Source: Actinoplanes campanulatus
GTDB taxonomy: Bacteria; Actinomycetota; Actinomycetes; Mycobacteriales; Micromonosporaceae
DNA: 64,000 nt
Assembly: GCF_014647795.1 (NCBI RefSeq)
Contig: NZ_BMPW01000009.1
Coordinates: 186,001 to 250,000, forward strand
Direction of reading: 5' to 3'
Of the stretch, positions 25,363 through 34,105 are shown piece by piece. The position numbers and the translations under genes were made by a program. How positions within the stretch are numbered: the first letter of the stretch is position 1; every line of letters starts with the position of its first letter. The notes beneath the pieces are model-generated. The model worked only from the letters and a program-made list of their open reading frames with translations. It did no database searches and was not told where the DNA came from.

Positions 25363-26159
25363 GGAACCGTGATGGTCAGGTTCGCCACGTAGCCGGCCGA
25401 CACCGAACCGGTCACGGTCGCCATCTGGGTGGCGGCCAGGTCGTCACCGAACACCATGTCACTGGCCAGGGTGACCCGGCTCAGGTTGGTGACGCTCTGC
25501 GAATAGCCGGTCGCGCTGCTGTAGACCGTCCGTGAGACGGACTCCGGCAGCGCGATCTGCGAGGTCTTCCGGATCGGCCCGGACGCGCTGGTGGCCGCGG
25601 CCAGCGACGAGTACACCTCGAAGTGGATGTGCGGCCACCGGCCCGCGTAGCAGCCCGGGTAGATGCTGGTGAACGTCACCGTGCCGGACGAGTTGGTCAC
25701 CTGGATGCCGCGCAGGTAGTTCTGGTTCGTGACGCCGGACGAGTAGAGCGAGTAGCGCCCGGGCCGGTCGCAGTGCCAGGCGTAGACCGCCGCGCCGACG
25801 GTCGGTGTGCAGGCCGAGTTCAGCACGGTCAGCGAGAACTGCAACGGTACGCCCGGCGCGGTGGTGGTCGACGTGCCGAACGACGACCGGATGTCACTGC
25901 GCACGATGCCGGAGAGCACGCGCACGTTGGGGCCGTTCGAGCCGTCGGCCGGGTACGGTCCGGCGGTCTCCGAGTCGACCTCGGCGGCGCAGGCGGCGAG
26001 GGCCGGGTCGGCGGTGCCGTTGATCAGGGCGCCGCCGGCCACAGCCAGGGCGCCGGCCCCGCCGATCGTGGACAGCATCCGCCGCCGGGTCATGACGGGT
26101 AGGTCGTAGGCGAGGCCCTTGTCGTGCACCTCGCGCACGAAGGCATCGTTGTCCTGCAT
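25359..26159 (-). CDS. Tat-exported intradiol ring-cleavage dioxygenase
   Basis: The 266-residue protein has an N-terminal twin-arginine region (TRRRMLSTIGG) with a hydrophobic stretch ending near ALAA, then an intradiol dioxygenase beta-sandwich. Non-haem iron ligands are visible as Tyr in GRYSLYSS, Tyr in IYPGCYAGRW, and the His pair in PHIHFEV. Extracellular actinobacterial relatives cleave catechols from lignin or humic material. ATG at 26159 has GGAGGAACCC directly upstream. The export signal places it outside the membrane. Confidence 0.9.
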   Translation of the reverse strand: MQDNDAFVREVHDKGLAYDLPVMTRRRMLSTIGGAGALAVAGGALINGTADPALAACAAEVDSETAGPYPADGSNGPNVRVLSGIVRSDIRSSFGTSTTTAPGVPLQFSLTVLNSACTPTVGAAVYAWHCDRPGRYSLYSSGVTNQNYLRGIQVTNSSGTVTFTSIYPGCYAGRWPHIHFEVYSSLAAATSASGPIRKTSQIALPESVSRTVYSSATGYSQSVTNLSRVTLASDMVFGDDLAATQMATVTGSVSAGYVANLTITVP

Positions 26160-26262
26160 GGGTTCCTCCTTCTGCCGTTGGGGGAGACCGCATCGAAACA
26201 TCGAAGCCTATGAATGACCTGTGGTTGATCTCCGGCTGGGCATACCGGCTGGGTCATCCCTT

Positions 26263-26306
26263 GCCCCCGAGGAAAGAGTTCGGGTATCTTTCCCCTCAGG
26301 AAACAT
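26263..26306 (+). promoter_or_regulatory. Promoter with operator-like inverted repeat
   Basis: TTGCCC, an 18-bp spacer and TATCTT form a promoter for the gene at 26331. GGAAAGA (26271-26277) and TCTTTCC (26287-26293) form a 7-bp dyad lying across the spacer and -10 element, and AGGAAA recurs at 26298. This is a likely autoregulatory site for the helix-turn-helix gene at 26771. Confidence 0.55.
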
Positions 26307-26330
26307 TTGCCTATGGGGAAGGTGTCCGAC

Positions 26331-26774
26331 ATGGATGTCGACGAGGCGTCGAAGGCGCTGGCCGAGATGCGGCGGCGTAACGAGCAGACGCTGCGGCAGG
26401 GGAGTCCCAGCCGGCTTCCGGCGTGGTACACGTTCGGGTCCGCGGCCGCCCTCATGCTGATCTGGGCCAGTGGCGATGTGGACGGCTGGCCGGAAGTGGC
26501 GATGATCGTCGGCGGGGTCGGTGCCACCCTCGTCCTGACCCGGCTCCTCGAGCGCATCACCGGCGTGCGGTTGAGGGCGCGGGCTCTGCGGGTCGGGCCG
26601 ATCGCGCTGCTCATCGCGGCCATGCTGATCGTCAGCATCGTGGTGGGCTCGGTGATGCGGCTGTATGACGTCGCCGCGTCCAACACCATCGGTGGCCTGG
26701 CCGCGTCGATCGTGCTGATCCTGGCCGTGGGCCCGGTGCAGGCCGCCGCGGCCCGTCCGCGGAAGCGGCCATGA
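26331..26774 (+). CDS. Four-helix membrane protein of unknown function
   Basis: The 147-residue protein has a short soluble N terminus with a DEASKALAEMRRRNEQTLRQ helix and four membrane segments. ATG at 26331 has GGGGAAGG upstream; an ATG at 26313 is also in frame but less well spaced. It is coupled by ATGA overlap to a winged-helix regulator, a frequent actinobacterial pair in which the regulator controls the membrane gene. No transport motif was recognised. Confidence 0.72.
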   Translation: MDVDEASKALAEMRRRNEQTLRQGSPSRLPAWYTFGSAAALMLIWASGDVDGWPEVAMIVGGVGATLVLTRLLERITGVRLRARALRVGPIALLIAAMLIVSIVVGSVMRLYDVAASNTIGGLAASIVLILAVGPVQAAAARPRKRP

Positions 26775-27103
26775 GCGGCGGGCGGCCAGAGGGCTTCAAC
26801 GAGCTGCTGCACTTCCCGGTCCGGCTCTCGATCGTGTCGCTGCTCGCTCCGGCCGTGCACGTCGAGTTCAGCTTCCTGCGGGAGGCGACCGGGCTCAGCG
26901 ACTCCGCACTGAGCAAACAGCTCACGAGCCTCCAGGAGGCGGGCTACGTGGAGGTCCGCCGCACCGGCCGCCGGGCCACCGCCGCCCTCACCACCGAGGG
27001 CCGCCGCGCCTTGGCCGAACACGCTGCGGCGCTGCGCACCCTCCTGGGCGCCGCCTTCGAGGAGTCACCACCGGTGACCCCGGCCGACGACGTGCTCCGG
27101 TGA
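26771..27103 (+). CDS. Winged helix-turn-helix regulator (MarR/ArsR-like)
   Basis: The 110-residue protein is a single winged-helix domain: helices from LLHFPVRLSIVSLL, recognition region LSDSALSKQLTSLQEAGYVE, and a wing RRTGRRATAALTTEG. The shape fits the short DNA-binding regulators often encoded beside small membrane proteins. It starts in the stop codon of the membrane gene. The dyad at 26271-26293 in the operon promoter is its most likely target. No metal-binding cysteines were seen. Confidence 0.8.
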   Translation: MSGGRPEGFNELLHFPVRLSIVSLLAPAVHVEFSFLREATGLSDSALSKQLTSLQEAGYVEVRRTGRRATAALTTEGRRALAEHAAALRTLLGAAFEESPPVTPADDVLR

Positions 27104-27134
27104 TGATCGCCGAATCCGTCACGGGCGCTCGGCC

Positions 27135-29585
27135 TCAGCCGGCGGCGGTCCAGCCGCTGAACACCGCCGAGAACGCCACGGTGTCCGGGTGCTCCGGTCC
27201 GAGTACGCTCTCGAACTCCTCCGCTGCCCTCTTGATCAGCGCGATCGCTTCCTCGACGCGGCCGTCCTCGTAGTGGGAGATGGCGAGGTTGGCGCGGGCG
27301 AGGATGGTGTGGGGGTGCTGGTTGCCGAGGACGCGTTCGCGCTCGGTCAGAACCCGCTCCAGGAGGAGGACGGCCTCCTCGGTGCGGCCGGTGACGTGGT
27401 AGGAGGTGGCGAGGTTGGCGCGGGCGAGGATGGTGTCGGGATGCTCGTCGCCGAGGATGCGTTCGCGGTCGCTCAGGACCTGCTCCTCGAGTTGCATGGC
27501 CTCTTCGATGCGGCCGTCCTTGTCGTAGGAGAAGGCGAGGTTGGCGCGGGCGAGGATGGTTTCGAGGTGCTTGTCGCCAAGGATGCGATGACAGTCCGCC
27601 AGTACCCGTTCTTTGAGGACGATGGCGTCTTCGACACGGCCGTCCTGCTGGTAGGAGGCGGCGAGGTTGGCGCGGGCACGGATGGTGTCGGGGTGCTCGT
27701 CGCCGAGGATGCGTTCGCGGTCGCTCAGGACCTGCTCTTGGAGTGCTATGGCGTCCAGGACGCGCCCGTTCTCCCAGTAGGAGACGGCCAGATTGGCACG
27801 AGCCCGGATCGTCTCCAGGTGCTGCTCGCCGAGTAGACGCGCCGCCTTCGCGGCGATGCCCTCCTGGTGCTCGATCGCAGACCGGTACAGGCCGGCCTCC
27901 ATGAGGCCCGTGCCCGCGTAATGAAGAAGATTGTTGACCTTCGGGAACCAGAGCGCCTCATCCGAGGCCTCGTGCAGCGCGATGCTGTTGGCACGGAGTG
28001 AGGTGGTCAGATCTGTGACCAGATGGACGTTCTCCGGCCAGATCTCCAACAGGGCATCGGCGGCCACGCGAGCGGCCGCGGCGACGTCATCGGCGGATTC
28101 CCGGGCGGCTCGAGCGGTCAGGGCATGGATGCGTACGGCTCGGGCGCTGTCGCCGGGGCTGTGGGTGACCAGGCTGTAGCGGTGGAGGAGTCGGAGCGCC
28201 TCCCTGGCCCGGGAGCCGGTGACCGGGGTGCCTGTGGTGGACGACAGGTGGTCGGTGACCACCTCCGTCATCCAAAACGCCTCGGGGTGGCCCGCCGGAT
28301 CGAGGAGGGAGGCGAGAATGAGTGCGGGGCGGGCCAGGCCGGCCGGTTCGGTGGCGTCGGCGGCCTCCAACGCCAGCAGCAGGGTCGTCGCCACCGGGCG
28401 GGTGTAGTCGTCGGGTCGGCTCGTGGCGGGCATCAGTTCGGTCAGGCGGTGGCTGCTGTCGCGGTAGAGGGACAGGTATGTCCGGCAGGGTAGAGCCTGG
28501 TTGATCAGGTAAGCGGCGGCGTGGGAGAGCGCGAGAGGCAGATGACCGAGGACCCCGGTCAGTTCAGGGACCGAGTCGTCGAGGCAGACGGCAAGGTCGG
28601 CCCTGGTGAGGCGATCGGTGAGGTAGGTGATCGACTCGGCGGGGCTGTACACGTCGATGTCGATCTTCTGGCGGCCGCTGCTCAGGATGGTCGCGTCCTG
28701 GAGGCGGGTGGTGGCGAGGGTCCAGCCGGTCGGCCGGGCGGGGGGCCACAGGTCCGCGATGTGTGCGGGGTCGGTGATGTCGTCCAGCACGATCAGCCAG
28801 GTCAGGTCGGTCGTGTGCAGCCACTCCAGGAAGGCGGCGGCGTCGGCGCTTTCGTCGGTGCCGGAGACGCCGGGGGCCTTCACCCGCTCGGCGGCCCGGG
28901 CGTAGGCGGTGAGGATCTGGTCGGGGCTGCTCGCGGGGACCCAGACGACAAGGTCGGTCCTTCTCTCCGCGATGGCCTGGTGAGCGAACCATGCCGCCAG
29001 TTGGGACTTGCCGACCCCGCCACCGCCGGACAGGACGCGGGCGGCGCGGACGGTGTCGTCGTTCTCGCCGAGGACCACGTCGGTGCCCGCGCCGCGAGCC
29101 GCCGTGATGCGCTCGCGTAGGCCGGTGCGCGGTTGGAACGCCGAGGCAAGAGGTGGAATCGTGCCTACGCATCGCGGCTCCGCAAGGGAGAGATCATTGC
29201 CGGCCACGCCCGATCCGACGGCCGCGATGGGGCCTGCGAAGGCGTCCAGTCTTGTGGCAGCCGGTGCTGCGGTGTCCGTCGAACCCGCCGTGACGGTCGG
29301 CCCGGCGATCGAGGCCGGTGCCGCAGTCGACTCTTCTCCTGCTGATGCGGGGCCGAGGGCGGGTGCCGGGTCCGCGGTGGTAGGCGGATCGGGGACGGCC
29401 GGCGGCCTGGGTGGGAACAGGTAGGTGGCGGCGAACGTGATCAGGGCGACCAGGACGGCTATCGCGCTCGCCAGTTGGTCGGCGATCTCCAGGCCGGCGC
29501 CGAAGAGCAGGGCGGTCAGGCAGGCCACGACGGCGGCGACGAGGATTCGGCCGACCAGGATCGCGCGAGGGGTACGGGGCGGCAT
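27135..29585 (-). CDS. Membrane-anchored STAND NTPase with TPR repeats
   Basis: The protein of about 816 residues has two N-terminal membrane segments, a Pro/Ala-rich linker of about 90 residues, an NB-ARC-type NTPase domain (P-loop SGGGGVGKSQ, Walker B TWLIVLDDI, and a PLALSHAAAYL stretch), and a C-terminal array of five 42-residue kinesin-light-chain TPR units ending HPDT. The repeats are also visible as 126-bp DNA periodicity from about 27240 to 27870. ATG at 29585 has GGAAGG; an upstream ATG lacks a ribosome site. STAND proteins act as ligand-triggered switches in signalling or phage defence. No effector domain is obvious. Confidence 0.85.
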   Translation of the reverse strand: MPPRTPRAILVGRILVAAVVACLTALLFGAGLEIADQLASAIAVLVALITFAATYLFPPRPPAVPDPPTTADPAPALGPASAGEESTAAPASIAGPTVTAGSTDTAAPAATRLDAFAGPIAAVGSGVAGNDLSLAEPRCVGTIPPLASAFQPRTGLRERITAARGAGTDVVLGENDDTVRAARVLSGGGGVGKSQLAAWFAHQAIAERRTDLVVWVPASSPDQILTAYARAAERVKAPGVSGTDESADAAAFLEWLHTTDLTWLIVLDDITDPAHIADLWPPARPTGWTLATTRLQDATILSSGRQKIDIDVYSPAESITYLTDRLTRADLAVCLDDSVPELTGVLGHLPLALSHAAAYLINQALPCRTYLSLYRDSSHRLTELMPATSRPDDYTRPVATTLLLALEAADATEPAGLARPALILASLLDPAGHPEAFWMTEVVTDHLSSTTGTPVTGSRAREALRLLHRYSLVTHSPGDSARAVRIHALTARAARESADDVAAAARVAADALLEIWPENVHLVTDLTTSLRANSIALHEASDEALWFPKVNNLLHYAGTGLMEAGLYRSAIEHQEGIAAKAARLLGEQHLETIRARANLAVSYWENGRVLDAIALQEQVLSDRERILGDEHPDTIRARANLAASYQQDGRVEDAIVLKERVLADCHRILGDKHLETILARANLAFSYDKDGRIEEAMQLEEQVLSDRERILGDEHPDTILARANLATSYHVTGRTEEAVLLLERVLTERERVLGNQHPHTILARANLAISHYEDGRVEEAIALIKRAAEEFESVLGPEHPDTVAFSAVFSGWTAAG

Positions 29586-29664
29586 TTGGCGGCGGCCTTC
29601 CGGCGGGCTGCTGAGAACCGCCATTTTAGGAAGACCGGTCCATGCGGGACAGTCGTCGATCGGG

Positions 29665-30729
29665 TCAGAAGTAGACGTCCTCGTGGGCCTTGTCGTAGTC
29701 GCGGATCTCGGTGAGGCGGTTCTCGGTGACCAGGCGGGCCCAGGTGGGGTTGCCCAGCAGGATGCGGCCCACCGCGACCAGGTCGAACTCGCCGGTGGTC
29801 AGACCTTCGGTCAGGCGGGACATGTGGGGGAGAGTGCTGGTCAGGCCGACCGAGCCCACGGTGATCGACGGGAGGCCGGTCAGCTTCTTCGCCCAGCCGG
29901 CCAGGTTGAGCGGGGAGCCGGGGAAGGCCGGTTCCCAGAAGCGGCGCTGGGAGGCGTGGAAGGCGTCGGCGCCGGCGTCCGCGAGCACCGTGAGGATGTC
30001 GGCGAGCTCGGCGGGTGACTGCGCGATGCGGGCCTGGTAGTCGCGTTCCTTGAACTGGGAGAAGCGGAAGATCACCGGTAGTTCGCCGCGGACCGCGCGG
30101 ATCACCTCGGCCGGGAGGGCGGCGCGGCGGGCGGGGGAGCCGCCGAAGGCGTCAGTGCGGTGGTTGGTGGCCGGCCAGAGGAACTCGTCCAGGAGATAGC
30201 CGTGGGCGCCGTGGATCTCCACGGCATCGAAGCCGGCGCGGGCCGCTACCCGGGCCGACTCGGCGAAGGCCGCCACGATGGTGTCGATGTCGGCGGTGGA
30301 CATGGCGTGGCCGCCCACCCCGGACGGGGTCCACGCCTCGACGCCGTCGACCGGGCGGCGTTCGCTGCCGAGATGCCATAGCTGGGCGGCGATCCGGCCG
30401 CCCACGGCGTGGACCGCCGTGGTGACGCCGCGCCAGCCCGCCTCGGCCGCGCCCGCCGTCATCCGCGGGACGGTGGTCTCGTGGCTCGCGCTCGGGTGGC
30501 CGACCAGCGTGCCCTCGGTGACGATCAGGCCGACGCCGTTCTCGGCCCGGCGACGGTAGTAGTCGGCGACCTCCGCGGTGGGCACGCCGCCGGGGGAGCG
30601 GAAACGGGTCATCGGCGCCATCACGAAACGATTCGGCAGATCCAGCCCGGCGAGCGTGAACGGGACGTTCGCGGCGGCCAGGCCGAGCGGGCCGGCGGCG
30701 GGGGAGCGGTGGGTGGTTGTCGTGGGCAT
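29665..30729 (-). CDS. Old Yellow Enzyme family flavin oxidoreductase
   Basis: The 354-residue protein has a TIM barrel with LPNRFVMAPMTRFRS at the N terminus, EIHGAHGYLLDEFL, NHRTDAFGGS and a C-terminal FMN phosphate site (DLVAVGRILLGNP). It should reduce activated alkenes (enones) with NAD(P)H and FMN. It is divergent from a MerR regulator across a 60-bp region with a MerR-type promoter. TAGCGT ends six bases before its ATG, so the mRNA may be leaderless. The context suggests induction by an electrophile or redox stress. Confidence 0.92.
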   Translation of the reverse strand: MPTTTTHRSPAAGPLGLAAANVPFTLAGLDLPNRFVMAPMTRFRSPGGVPTAEVADYYRRRAENGVGLIVTEGTLVGHPSASHETTVPRMTAGAAEAGWRGVTTAVHAVGGRIAAQLWHLGSERRPVDGVEAWTPSGVGGHAMSTADIDTIVAAFAESARVAARAGFDAVEIHGAHGYLLDEFLWPATNHRTDAFGGSPARRAALPAEVIRAVRGELPVIFRFSQFKERDYQARIAQSPAELADILTVLADAGADAFHASQRRFWEPAFPGSPLNLAGWAKKLTGLPSITVGSVGLTSTLPHMSRLTEGLTTGEFDLVAVGRILLGNPTWARLVTENRLTEIRDYDKAHEDVYF

Positions 30730-30738
30730 GGGGTGACG

Positions 30739-30768
30739 CTAAGACTTGACACTGATGTGAGGGTCAAG
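30739..30768 (-). promoter_or_regulatory. MerR-type operator/promoter between the OYE and MerR genes
   Basis: A 24-bp imperfect dyad (30745-30768) has CTTGAC and GTCAAG as outer arms. On the minus strand it holds TTGACC, a 19-bp spacer and TTAGCG (or 20 bp and TAGCGT), the stretched spacing that MerR activators untwist. Transcription would begin at or next to the OYE ATG. Confidence 0.75.
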
Positions 30769-30789
30769 CGTTGTGAGCCGGGAGACAGG

Positions 30790-31143
30790 ATGCGGATCGG
30801 GGAACTCAGCGCCGCCACCGGCGCCAGCGCGCGGTCGCTGCGTTACTACGAGGAGCAGGGGCTGCTCGGCAGCGAGCGCGGCACGGGCGGGCAGCGGCAT
30901 TACCCGGCGACGGCGATCGAGCGGGTGGGCCTGATCCGGACGCTGCTGGCGGCCGGGCTGTCCACCGCCACGATCCGGGACGTGCTGCCGTGCGTGGCCG
31001 ACGAGGCGATCCGTACGCCGTGGCTGGCCGGCCGGCTGGGCGAGGAGTTGCACCGGGTGGAGGCGCAGATGGCCGACCTGAACCGCACCCGGGACATCCT
31101 GGCTGACCTGGTCAAGCGGTACGCGATCAGCGAGCAACCGTGA
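30790..31143 (+). CDS. MerR family transcriptional regulator
   Basis: The 117-residue protein has the MerR DNA-binding domain (MRIGELSAATGASARSLRYYEE, then RHYPATAIERVGLIRTLLAAGLS) and a dimerisation helix. The short C terminus has no metal-binding cysteine set, which points to a drug or electrophile sensor rather than a metal sensor. A candidate site GGGAGACAGG precedes the ATG closely. The adjacent dyad is its likely operator, controlling the divergent Old Yellow Enzyme. The last 17 bp overlap the convergent phosphoesterase gene. Confidence 0.9.
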   Translation: MRIGELSAATGASARSLRYYEEQGLLGSERGTGGQRHYPATAIERVGLIRTLLAAGLSTATIRDVLPCVADEAIRTPWLAGRLGEELHRVEAQMADLNRTRDILADLVKRYAISEQP

Positions 31144-33049
31144 CCATGCCGCGGCCGGCGATCCGGGAGAGGGTGATCCGGTCGATCTCGGTGTACGGCT
31201 GCCTGCTTCCGGGCAGGGCGTCGGCCAACGTCCGCACGGTCAGTGTGGTGGTCTCGCCCGGGGCGGCCGGGACCACGTCGACGGCCAGGAAGGCGTAGGC
31301 GTCGTAGCGGACCTGCGACCAGTCGATCGCCTCCGGGACCCGTACCCCCGCTTGTTGTCCTGATTTGCCGATCACCGTCGTCGCGCCGGACCAGACGTAG
31401 CTGTTGTCGACGCTTTCCGTGTTGTTCTCCGGATTCCTCGGCCGGTAGCCGCGGTAACGCTCACCCTCGGGCAGCGTGCGCGCGCCGGACGGCTTCACCC
31501 CGGGCGGGGTTGGCGCCTCCGGGCCGGGCGCCGGGCGGAACGGGTAGCGGGGCCGCCCGCCGGAGCCGGCGCAGATGTAGGTGACGCCGTCGTCGGCCGG
31601 GCGGATCGTGGAGCCGTCCGGTGCGGAGCGGGTCCTACGGCCGAACCGGATCGGGTCGGTCCGTTCGAGCTGGTGGTTGTGGCCCTGGATGGCCAGGTCC
31701 ACCCGGTACTTCGAGAAGAGCGGGTCGAGGGCGTCCCGGACACCGCCGTCGGAGGCGTGTTTGTCCGAGGTCGAGTAGGCGCACTGATGGAAGAACGCGA
31801 CGATGAAGTCGACCGTGGTCCCCGACCGCCACTCCCGCAGCACCGACTCCACCCAGCGCACCTGCCGGCCGCCCGAGTAGCCGGTGTTGGTCTGGAGTTC
31901 GGCGCACAGATCGTTGGCGTCGATGGCCAGGAAGCCGACGTTGCCGTAGACGAACCGGTACGCCGACGGGCATCCCTGAGGGCCGTTGCCGGGGAGGTCC
32001 AGCCGGGCGAGATGGCCACCGTAGCCGTGGTCGCCGTGGATCGGCTCCATGTCGTGGTTGCCGGTGGTGAACATCCACGGGACGAAGGCGGCCAGCGGTT
32101 CGATCTGGTTGAGGAAGACGTCCCACACGTACGGGTTGAAGAGGTTCTTTCCGGGCGGCGCGGTGCGGGACATGGCCATGCTGTCGTCGGCGGGCAGGCC
32201 CTGACCGCTCGGGTTGGCGTAGCAGATGTCCCCGGCGAGCAGCGCGAACACCGGCTTCTGAGTGCGCATCAGATCGACCTGGGTGACCGCCGGCCACGGA
32301 TCGGCGCCACCGGTCCCGGCCACCGGATCGGTGCTCAGATAGGAGTTGTTGTCGAAGACGGCGGCGGGCCAGGCGCCTCCGGCCCGGCGGACCACGGCCG
32401 GCTGCTGATGCCAGGAGTGCCGCGGGTCGGTCGGCGCCGTGTGCGTGCCGAGGTCGGCGAACGCGGTGAAGGTGAAGGGCGCGGCCACCGTGCCGTACCC
32501 GGCGGAGAAGCGGGCGGCCGCCGGCCCGGGGGCGGCGGTGAAGTGGGCGTCCCCGGTCACGGTGCCGTCGGAGAGGCGGATCCGGTAGTGGTGCACGGCG
32601 CCCGGTGTCAGCCGGTCCATCACCGCCTTGACGTAGAACTGGCTGCACACCGGGCCGCCGATGATCGCGTCGCTGCCGGTCAGGTGACGGATCTCGGCCG
32701 GGAAGGTCGCGCCGTAGCCGCCCGGCGTGGTGCCCACCTCGACGATCGCCCGCAGCCCGGTCGGCAGCTTGCCGGTGCTGCTCACGAGCTGAGCGGTGAC
32801 CGCCATCGCCCGCCGCGGCACGCCGTCGGCCCCGGGCACGAACGACAGGTGGCGGCCGGAGACCACCACCCCGGCCCGCCCGGCCGTGCCCCCGCCGGCC
32901 GCGAGCGCCACACCGGCCAGCCGGTACTGGGCGTACACCAGACCGCCGCCGGTCAGCGCGGCCCGCAACGCCGCCCGCCGGCTGACCCGGTGCCGGGCCA
33001 GGATCCGGTCGTTCAGCTCGGTGTACTCGTCGATCGTCTCGGGACCCAT
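31127..33049 (-). CDS. Tat-exported metallophosphoesterase (purple acid phosphatase-like)
   Basis: The 640-residue protein starts with a twin-arginine segment (SRRAALRAALTGG) and has a fibronectin-like N-terminal domain (about residues 60-190) followed by a calcineurin-type phosphoesterase domain. Metal-binding motifs are ADLGTH, LAGDICYA, TGNHD, FFHQCAYS and GHNHQLER. The domain order matches secreted purple acid phosphatases that release phosphate from organic esters outside the cell. A C-terminal region of about 150 residues carries further beta structure. Confidence 0.88.
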   Translation of the reverse strand: MGPETIDEYTELNDRILARHRVSRRAALRAALTGGGLVYAQYRLAGVALAAGGGTAGRAGVVVSGRHLSFVPGADGVPRRAMAVTAQLVSSTGKLPTGLRAIVEVGTTPGGYGATFPAEIRHLTGSDAIIGGPVCSQFYVKAVMDRLTPGAVHHYRIRLSDGTVTGDAHFTAAPGPAAARFSAGYGTVAAPFTFTAFADLGTHTAPTDPRHSWHQQPAVVRRAGGAWPAAVFDNNSYLSTDPVAGTGGADPWPAVTQVDLMRTQKPVFALLAGDICYANPSGQGLPADDSMAMSRTAPPGKNLFNPYVWDVFLNQIEPLAAFVPWMFTTGNHDMEPIHGDHGYGGHLARLDLPGNGPQGCPSAYRFVYGNVGFLAIDANDLCAELQTNTGYSGGRQVRWVESVLREWRSGTTVDFIVAFFHQCAYSTSDKHASDGGVRDALDPLFSKYRVDLAIQGHNHQLERTDPIRFGRRTRSAPDGSTIRPADDGVTYICAGSGGRPRYPFRPAPGPEAPTPPGVKPSGARTLPEGERYRGYRPRNPENNTESVDNSYVWSGATTVIGKSGQQAGVRVPEAIDWSQVRYDAYAFLAVDVVPAAPGETTTLTVRTLADALPGSRQPYTEIDRITLSRIAGRGMVTVAR

Positions 33050-33068
33050 GCCCGATATGATGCCAAAA

Positions 33069-34082
33069 TCACCTGTACGGAGGGAAACGTCCTGACATCA
33101 GGTCGGGGGTCGGGGTGCCGGCCAGCTTCTCGAACGCGACCGGGTCGGTCACCATCCGCCACGTGTGGAAATCCTGGCGCCCGGACGCGAAGGCCGCCTT
33201 GTAGCGGAACAGCGAGTCGTCCGCCCCGCCCACCCCGCCGCCGATGTGGTGCACCAGGTTGCCGTGCTCCCGGCCCCACCGCCGGACCTCGTGATAGAGC
33301 AGTTTGTCCGCCCACCAGATCTGCCCGTCCCGGGTGGACTGGAGATGCGTCTGCATGATCCGCCGGTACGCGAAGAACAGGTTCCCGCCCAGCACCTCCC
33401 CGTCCCGCACCGCCACGGCCAGGTGGACGTGCCCGTCGAGCGCCTCCCGCAGCCGCTGGAAGTGATCCCGGTCGAAGAAGTAGAACGCCGTGGCCCCGAC
33501 CCGCCGCATGGTGGCGTGGTACGTCTCCACCCACGCGTCGAGCAGCCCCCAGTCGTCGAAGACGATCTCCACCCCGGCCCGGCCCGCCTTGTTGATCTGG
33601 TTGCGGTGGCTCCGGTGGGTCTCCTGCCAGAGCCGCTCGGGGCTCAGGGTGAGGTCCACCGAGACGGTCTCCCCGTGGTGGACGACCGTCCCGGTGCCGG
33701 CCAGCACGGCCGCCGCGGACGGCAGCAGCGGATGCAGCCGGGCGAAGACGCTGATCACGTCGTTGGTACGCAGTACACCGGCCATCGCCAGGGTGGCCCG
33801 CTCCCAGAACCCGGTCTCCGACGGTGGCACGTCACTGACCGGCCCGGGGTAGCCGTACGGGGAGACGGCGTCCCGTAACCCGGTGCCCGGCACGTCGCGC
33901 AGCACCAGGGGAAGCAGTAACACCTGGCCCATCTCGTCGTACCGGAACGCGACCGGCGTGCCCCCGGAGAGCCGGGCGTCGAGCGTCACGTAGGAGGGCA
34001 GGTGGTAGACGTCGTGCTGGACGCGCCGCAGCGCCTCGGTCCATGCCGGGTCGCCGGGTTGCAGCAGGGCGCCTTCGGCCAT
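33069..34082 (-). CDS. FemAB-like GNAT acyltransferase, paralogue 1
   Basis: The 337-residue protein belongs to the double-GNAT FemAB/BioF2-like family: an ISPYGYPGP-like motif (SPYGYPGP), HGETVSVDL, SHRNQINKA, and a C-terminal second acyltransferase half with GGNLFFAYR and a glycine-rich IGGGVGGADDSLFRYK. It has exactly the same length as the protein at 35350-36363 and shares most of these motifs, so the two are tandem paralogues separated by a flavin monooxygenase gene. Relatives attach amino acids or acyl groups to cell-wall precursors or polysaccharides. Acceptor unknown. Confidence 0.85.
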   Translation of the reverse strand: MAEGALLQPGDPAWTEALRRVQHDVYHLPSYVTLDARLSGGTPVAFRYDEMGQVLLLPLVLRDVPGTGLRDAVSPYGYPGPVSDVPPSETGFWERATLAMAGVLRTNDVISVFARLHPLLPSAAAVLAGTGTVVHHGETVSVDLTLSPERLWQETHRSHRNQINKAGRAGVEIVFDDWGLLDAWVETYHATMRRVGATAFYFFDRDHFQRLREALDGHVHLAVAVRDGEVLGGNLFFAYRRIMQTHLQSTRDGQIWWADKLLYHEVRRWGREHGNLVHHIGGGVGGADDSLFRYKAAFASGRQDFHTWRMVTDPVAFEKLAGTPTPDLMSGRFPPYR

Positions 34083-34105
34083 CGGTCATCCCCTTCGGTC
34101 GGGTG

